Shown here: positions 60,366-64,000 of the stretch, piece after piece
How positions within the stretch are numbered: position 1 is the first letter of the stretch
Layout: every line of letters starts with the position of its first letter
Assembly (NCBI RefSeq): GCF_022008395.1
Contig: NZ_JAIRBB010000001.1
Location: forward strand, 186,001 to 250,000
Reading direction: 5' to 3'
DNA: 64,000 nucleotides
From: Aequorivita xiaoshiensis
GTDB lineage: Bacteria; Bacteroidota; Bacteroidia; Flavobacteriales; Flavobacteriaceae
Program-made: the position numbers and the translations under genes
Notes under the pieces: model-generated
What the model was told of the DNA's origin: nothing
Database searches by the model: none
What the model saw: the letters and a program-made list of their open reading frames with translations, nothing else

Positions 60366-61823
60366 CTACATCAATGGTGAAAATAATCCCGCTAATTTTT
60401 CAAGTATTTGGGTAAGGTTAGATCGGTCATTCCATTTTTTAGCATCAATAGCGATAGCATCTTTTAAATCATTATAGAAAGCAGTGTGAAGTTCTTCTGC
60501 AATTTCTCTATCGTAAACGATTGCATTAACTTCAAAATTAAGATCAAAACTACGGATGTCCATATTTGCTGTTCCAACTATTGAAAGTTGTTTATCAACA
60601 ACCATGGTTTTAGCATGTACGAACCCTTTTTGGTATCGATAAATAGTTGCACCTGCATTTATTAGACGTCCGTAATACGATCGGGCTGCATAGTTAACAA
60701 ACTTGGAATCTGAAATACCTGGCACTAATAATTTTACTTTTGTACCACTTGCTGCTGCTATTACTAAACTTTCTAAAATAACATCACCAGGTATAAAATA
60801 AGGTGTGGTAATAAGTATCTCCTCTTTGGCTAAGCTAATTGCTTGTAACAAACTTTGTTGAATTAATGGGGAGTCTGAATCTGGTCCGCTATAAGCTATT
60901 TGAACAACCTTATCTGTCTTTGAAAGAGTTGTACTTTCATCAGGAAAAAAGACTTTAGTTGGTTTTAAGGCTTCGCCAGAGCAATAATTCCAATCACCCA
61001 TAAAAATATATTGTAAACTTTTTACAATAGGACCTTCAATTTGTAAATGGGTATCACGCCAATACAACTTGTTATTATCTTCAGAATTATTAACGTATTT
61101 ATCACTAACATTTATTCCTCCTACAAAACCTACTACTCCATCTACAACAATAATTTTTCGATGGTTTCGGTAATTTATTCTGTTCGCAAAACTGATAAGT
61201 TTTATTTTGTAAAATGGAAAAACGCGGATTCCAGCTGCCTGCATTCTAGGAACTTGTTTTTTCCGAATTGGTCTACTTCCAAAATCGTCGTAAATAAATC
61301 TTACAGCCACACCTGCTTTTGCTTTTTCAATTAAAAGATCGATAATACGACAACTTATATCATCATCTTCAAAAATATAATACTCAATATGAATATGGTT
61401 TTTAGCGTTTTTTAGCGCCTCAAAAACACGCGGAAATTTATTTTCCCCATTTAGCAATAAGGTTACATCATTACCTTGAAAAATTGGACTTAAACTTTTA
61501 TTGAGAATTAGACTAGCGAGCTTTTCAAAATTTTTTACAGATTCTTTTCTCGTTTTAAAAATGATTTGTGAAGTTTTTAAAATCCTTTCTCGCATAGTCA
61601 TTTCCAATTCAGGATTATTGAAAATTTTCTTACTATACATTTTCCGTTTTCGGTAATTAATACCAACGGTAAAGTAAACGATAATACCAACAATAGGTAG
61701 TAAAATAACAGCAAGCAGGTAAGCGAGAGTTTTTGTTGTGTTTTGTGTGTCGTAAACCACCCGAACACATACCAGGAGAACTATAATTATATAAACTATT
61801 TCGGAAAGTAAAATCCAGTTCAT
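60366..61823 (-). CDS. cls: Cardiolipin synthase
   Basis: Makes cardiolipin from phosphatidylglycerol. The 485-aa protein has two N-terminal TM segments (about 5-27 and 35-55) and two phospholipase-D HKD motifs, NHRKIIVVDGVVGFVGG (near 217-233) and HAKTMVVDKQLSIVGTANMD (near 400-419). Membrane enzyme of phospholipid synthesis. It is separated from the ABC ATPase gene by 91 bp. Confidence 0.95.
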   Translation of the reverse strand: MNWILLSEIVYIIIVLLVCVRVVYDTQNTTKTLAYLLAVILLPIVGIIVYFTVGINYRKRKMYSKKIFNNPELEMTMRERILKTSQIIFKTRKESVKNFEKLASLILNKSLSPIFQGNDVTLLLNGENKFPRVFEALKNAKNHIHIEYYIFEDDDISCRIIDLLIEKAKAGVAVRFIYDDFGSRPIRKKQVPRMQAAGIRVFPFYKIKLISFANRINYRNHRKIIVVDGVVGFVGGINVSDKYVNNSEDNNKLYWRDTHLQIEGPIVKSLQYIFMGDWNYCSGEALKPTKVFFPDESTTLSKTDKVVQIAYSGPDSDSPLIQQSLLQAISLAKEEILITTPYFIPGDVILESLVIAAASGTKVKLLVPGISDSKFVNYAARSYYGRLINAGATIYRYQKGFVHAKTMVVDKQLSIVGTANMDIRSFDLNFEVNAIVYDREIAEELHTAFYNDLKDAIAIDAKKWNDRSNLTQILEKLAGLFSPLM

Positions 61824-61914
61824 TTGCTATAGAATTGAAGGAGCATTGCCTAAAAATAAAGCTTTTATCCTAATTAATGTTCTAAAATGTTTTTCTATTA
61901 TCTAGAAAAATGTT

Positions 61915-62862
61915 TTAAAGGTGATAGGAAAGGTTTACAACTGCTCCAAAAGCTATAGAACTATTGTGTTTAAAATACACTATTTGATTGTTCCAAACTC
62001 CTTCTATAAGGTAATGATCACCTTTAAAATAGCTTTTTTCAACACGTATTTGGAAATTTGTAGGCTGTGAAGATACTCGCAGTTGGTGCGGAAAAACAAC
62101 AGTTTTTTCGGAGGATGCACTTTCGTTGAATAAATGTTTAGGAAGTAAATTTGCTTCTCCAAAAAAACCTGCTTGATACGCTGTTTCAACATTATTGTAA
62201 ATAAACTCTGGCGTGCCTGTCATTTCAACTTGCCCCTTGTTAAGCATTAAAATTTCAGTAGAAAACGCCAATGCCTCTTCGCTATCGTGAGTAGCTGTAA
62301 TACAGCTAATGTTATTGCGTTTTAAATATCCAAAAATCTTTCGCTGCAATTTATTTTTTCTGAAGGTATCAATATTACTAAAAGGCTCATCAAGCAGAAG
62401 TATCTCTGGTTTGTTTGCCAATGCTTTTGCCAAGGCTACTCGCTGCTTTTGTCCTCCACTCAGGTTTTTCACTAAAGTGCCTTTAAACGGCTCCATTTCT
62501 ACTACTTCAAGAAGCTCATCGATTCTTTCAGCATCTTTTTTTTCATTTAGGCCAGTTAGGTGAGAACCCAAGTTTTCCGAAACAGTTGTAAACGGCATAA
62601 TATTGAATTCTTGTGCTACCAATTTCATAAATGGCTCACCAGGAATAAGAGTTTTTGTAGGTCCTAGAAGTTTTTCGTCGTTGTAATAAATGCTTCCATT
62701 ATCTAAATGAAGTAAACCATAGATAAGGTGTAAAAGTGTAGATTTACCACATCCACTTTCCCCAATAACACTTAGATGTTCTCCAGGTTTTAAAGTAAAA
62801 TAGATATCCTTTAAAATGGTTTTATCTGTGTAGGAAAATGAGTCAATTTCAACGCTAAGCAT
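61915..62862 (-). CDS. ABC transporter ATP-binding protein (orphan)
   Basis: A 315-aa ATPase: Walker A GESGCGKSTLLH (about 35-46), Q-loop VAQEFNIMPF, signature NLSGGQKQRVALAKAL (about 133-148), Walker B ILLLDEPFS and H-loop TATHDSEEA. A C-terminal TOBE-like extension (about 225-315) suggests an importer for polyamines, iron or a small anion. No permease or binding protein is in the window. It lies 7 bp downstream of an unknown 131-aa gene, with which it is probably co-transcribed. Confidence 0.92.
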   Translation of the reverse strand: MLSVEIDSFSYTDKTILKDIYFTLKPGEHLSVIGESGCGKSTLLHLIYGLLHLDNGSIYYNDEKLLGPTKTLIPGEPFMKLVAQEFNIMPFTTVSENLGSHLTGLNEKKDAERIDELLEVVEMEPFKGTLVKNLSGGQKQRVALAKALANKPEILLLDEPFSNIDTFRKNKLQRKIFGYLKRNNISCITATHDSEEALAFSTEILMLNKGQVEMTGTPEFIYNNVETAYQAGFFGEANLLPKHLFNESASSEKTVVFPHQLRVSSQPTNFQIRVEKSYFKGDHYLIEGVWNNQIVYFKHNSSIAFGAVVNLSYHL

Positions 62863-62869
62863 CTCGAAA

Positions 62870-63265
62870 TTAATTAGCTATAATCCCTTTACTTTCCAAA
62901 ACAGGAAGAGCTTTTAATTTTTCATCAGATATACTATTCGGGGCAAAAATAAATTTTTGTTCAAAGAGTTTATTTTCAGCAAAAAATGTAACTAGATATT
63001 CGTTAGTAAACCCTAAAACCTCATCAGATATGAATTCTACTTTAACGAATGATTTTGGCGCAACATTTCCTAAATTTCGACGTAAAGTTGTAGTTGTTTT
63101 ATCTTCGGTGTTACCACGTGACATAACTAAAACAGTATCGATTTCTTCTTCTTTGTTATTTACAAAATAAACCGTCCACAGGTTTGCAGCTAACTCTTCG
63201 TCCCATTCTTTTACAGCAACGATATTAATGTTTTTGGCTTGAGGTATTTCAATATCTTTTCGCAT
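62870..63265 (-). CDS. Unrecognised 131-aa cytosolic protein
   Basis: No signal peptide or TM. The sequence alternates short strands and helices: KNINIVAVKEWDEELAANLW, then VYFVNNKEEEIDTVLVMSRG, KSFVKVEFISDEVLGFTNEY and a late IFAPNSISDEKL. I recognise no family. It is sandwiched between the small membrane protein (2 bp upstream) and the ABC ATPase (7 bp downstream), so the three form an operon. Flavobacterial relatives have sometimes been labelled phenylalanyl-tRNA synthetase alpha only because they are near pheS; nothing in the sequence supports that. Confidence 0.75.
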   Translation of the reverse strand: MRKDIEIPQAKNINIVAVKEWDEELAANLWTVYFVNNKEEEIDTVLVMSRGNTEDKTTTTLRRNLGNVAPKSFVKVEFISDEVLGFTNEYLVTFFAENKLFEQKFIFAPNSISDEKLKALPVLESKGIIAN

Positions 63266-63267
63266 AA

Positions 63268-63432
63268 TTAATCTTCAATTTTCCACATTATCCACACTGC
63301 CAAAAGTGATATGGCAGATACACCTAATAAAATGGCTCCAACAACTATTTTAATATAGGCAATTACAAAAGTTAGATACGCAATAGCGATTGCAATAATG
63401 ACCAACAAGGCAATGACAAGATATTTCTTCAT
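63268..63432 (-). CDS. Small two-helix membrane protein
   Basis: A 54-aa protein made almost entirely of two hydrophobic segments (about 4-24 and 27-48) with a short polar end (MWKIED). The frame is open 9 codons upstream, but MKKYLVIALLVII at 63432 is a better start. First gene of the operon with the unknown 131-aa protein and the ABC ATPase. Function unknown; it could be a small subunit of a transporter (inference). Confidence 0.6.
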   Translation of the reverse strand: MKKYLVIALLVIIAIAIAYLTFVIAYIKIVVGAILLGVSAISLLAVWIMWKIED

Positions 63433-63571
63433 AACACAAGGTTTTAAAATTTTAGGCACTCTTAATAAGCCTTACAAGGTATCTTTTTTATTGTCAATAA
63501 ACTAAACGACGCCTTGAAGTAATTATGTATTAAAAATTACTTGTCACAAAGCACAGTGGTCTTAGTTTATT

Positions 63572-64000
63572 TTAAAGAATACTTTTAAATTGCTCTAAAA
63601 AGCGAACGTCATTTTCGCTAAACATTCTAATATCTGGAATTTGGTGTAATAGCATTGCGATACGATCTACACCTACTCCAAAAGCAAATCCGGAATACTC
63701 TTCGGGATCTACACCACAATTTTTAAGTACGTTTGGATCTACCATTCCACAGCCACCAATTTCTAACCAACCTGTACCTTTTGTAATTCTGTGATCGGCT
63801 TCAGTTTCTAGACCCCAATATACATCAACCTCAGCACTTGGTTCAGTAAATGGGAAATATGATGGGCGAAGACGAATTTTCGACTTTCCGAACATTTCTG
63901 TAGTGAAATATTGCAGCGTTTGTTTCAAATCTGCAAAACTTACGCTTTTATCCACATACAATCCTTCAACCTGATGAAAGAAACAATGTGAGCGAGATGA
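63572..64000 (-). CDS. pheS: Phenylalanyl-tRNA synthetase alpha subunit, C-terminal part
   Basis: The last 142 codons of PheS, cut by the window edge; the frame is open to base 64000 and the upstream codons read [18 protein letters not shown]. Class II motif 2 lies in the FHQVEG region. Motif 3 is in [18 protein letters not shown] near the end, and [13 protein letters not shown] is the conserved PheS segment. It charges tRNA-Phe together with PheT. Confidence 0.95.
   Translation of the reverse strand, partial: SSRSHCFFHQVEGLYVDKSVSFADLKQTLQYFTTEMFGKSKIRLRPSYFPFTEPSAEVDVYWGLETEADHRITKGTGWLEIGGCGMVDPNVLKNCGVDPEEYSGFAFGVGVDRIAMLLHQIPDIRMFSENDVRFLEQFKSIL

Overview
The window is a low-GC, gene-dense piece of chromosome from a member of the Flavobacteriaceae (Bacteroidetes). 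The evidence is threefold. Gene starts lack Shine-Dalgarno sequences, and many genes are preceded by the Bacteroidetes -7 box TAnnTTTG, with a -33 TTG where one can be seen. Family content is typical of the group: DUF3098, DUF3127, DUF4301, a Bacteroidetes-type LeuS and a TonB-dependent receptor with an N-terminal CarboxypepD-like domain. Exported proteins are mostly small lipoproteins with a Cys after a short signal. The genus cannot be fixed from sequence alone. I see no prophage, intact insertion sequence, CRISPR array or rRNA.

Layout. 1-13.4 kb: end of hemD, pckA, a saccharopine-dehydrogenase-like enzyme, a membrane zinc peptidase and leuS, then the envelope/translation run ftsX-DUF3098-uppP-truB, a TonB-like protein, tag, aat and DUF3127. 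13.4-17.5 kb: flavin reductase, a sensor kinase with a zinc-ribbon membrane partner, HIT protein, greA with an unusual hairpin-containing leader, and a Rieske-like lipoprotein. 17.5-30 kb: a TPP-riboswitch-controlled TonB receptor, a hybrid histidine kinase facing a sigma-54 response regulator, a PepSY-like exported protein, arfB-DUF4301, a compact operon of thiamine-binding protein, PnuC transporter and NadR-like kinase, then GGGP synthase and a phosphopantetheinyl transferase. 30-39 kb: ahcY, a methionine-type aminotransferase, an exported S8/M1 protease pair, a metallo-beta-lactamase-fold hydrolase and a cation/proton antiporter. 39-42 kb is the only clearly accessory stretch: XRE regulator, two unrecognised exported proteins, a gene remnant and repeats. 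42-64 kb is mostly housekeeping: lepA, dusB, LolC/E-type permease, rbfA, mce, tRNA(CAT), ribE, pdxA, DUF177-rpmF-fabH-accB-accC, mtgA with a Gre-like protein, an FUSC transporter, cls, an orphan ABC ATPase and the end of pheS.

How genes work together. The TPP riboswitch predicts that the 795-aa receptor imports thiamine or a precursor. About 8 kb away the thiamine-binding protein/PnuC/kinase operon could carry out the inner-membrane and trapping steps. DUF177-L32-FabH-AccB-AccC couples ribosome and fatty-acid initiation genes. The hybrid kinase and the NtrC-type regulator end 2 bp apart, tail to tail, and are probably a signalling pair.

Most interesting signals: the greA leader with two terminator-like hairpins directly downstream of its promoter; the riboswitch whose aptamer strand can pair with its own terminator; DUF4301 with nucleotidyltransferase-like glycine motifs; leaderless starts (rbfA, flavin reductase); and a set of intergenic low-complexity elements, each built from a different short word. 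I did not find a self-evident new defence or mobile system; the window is mainly core genome.
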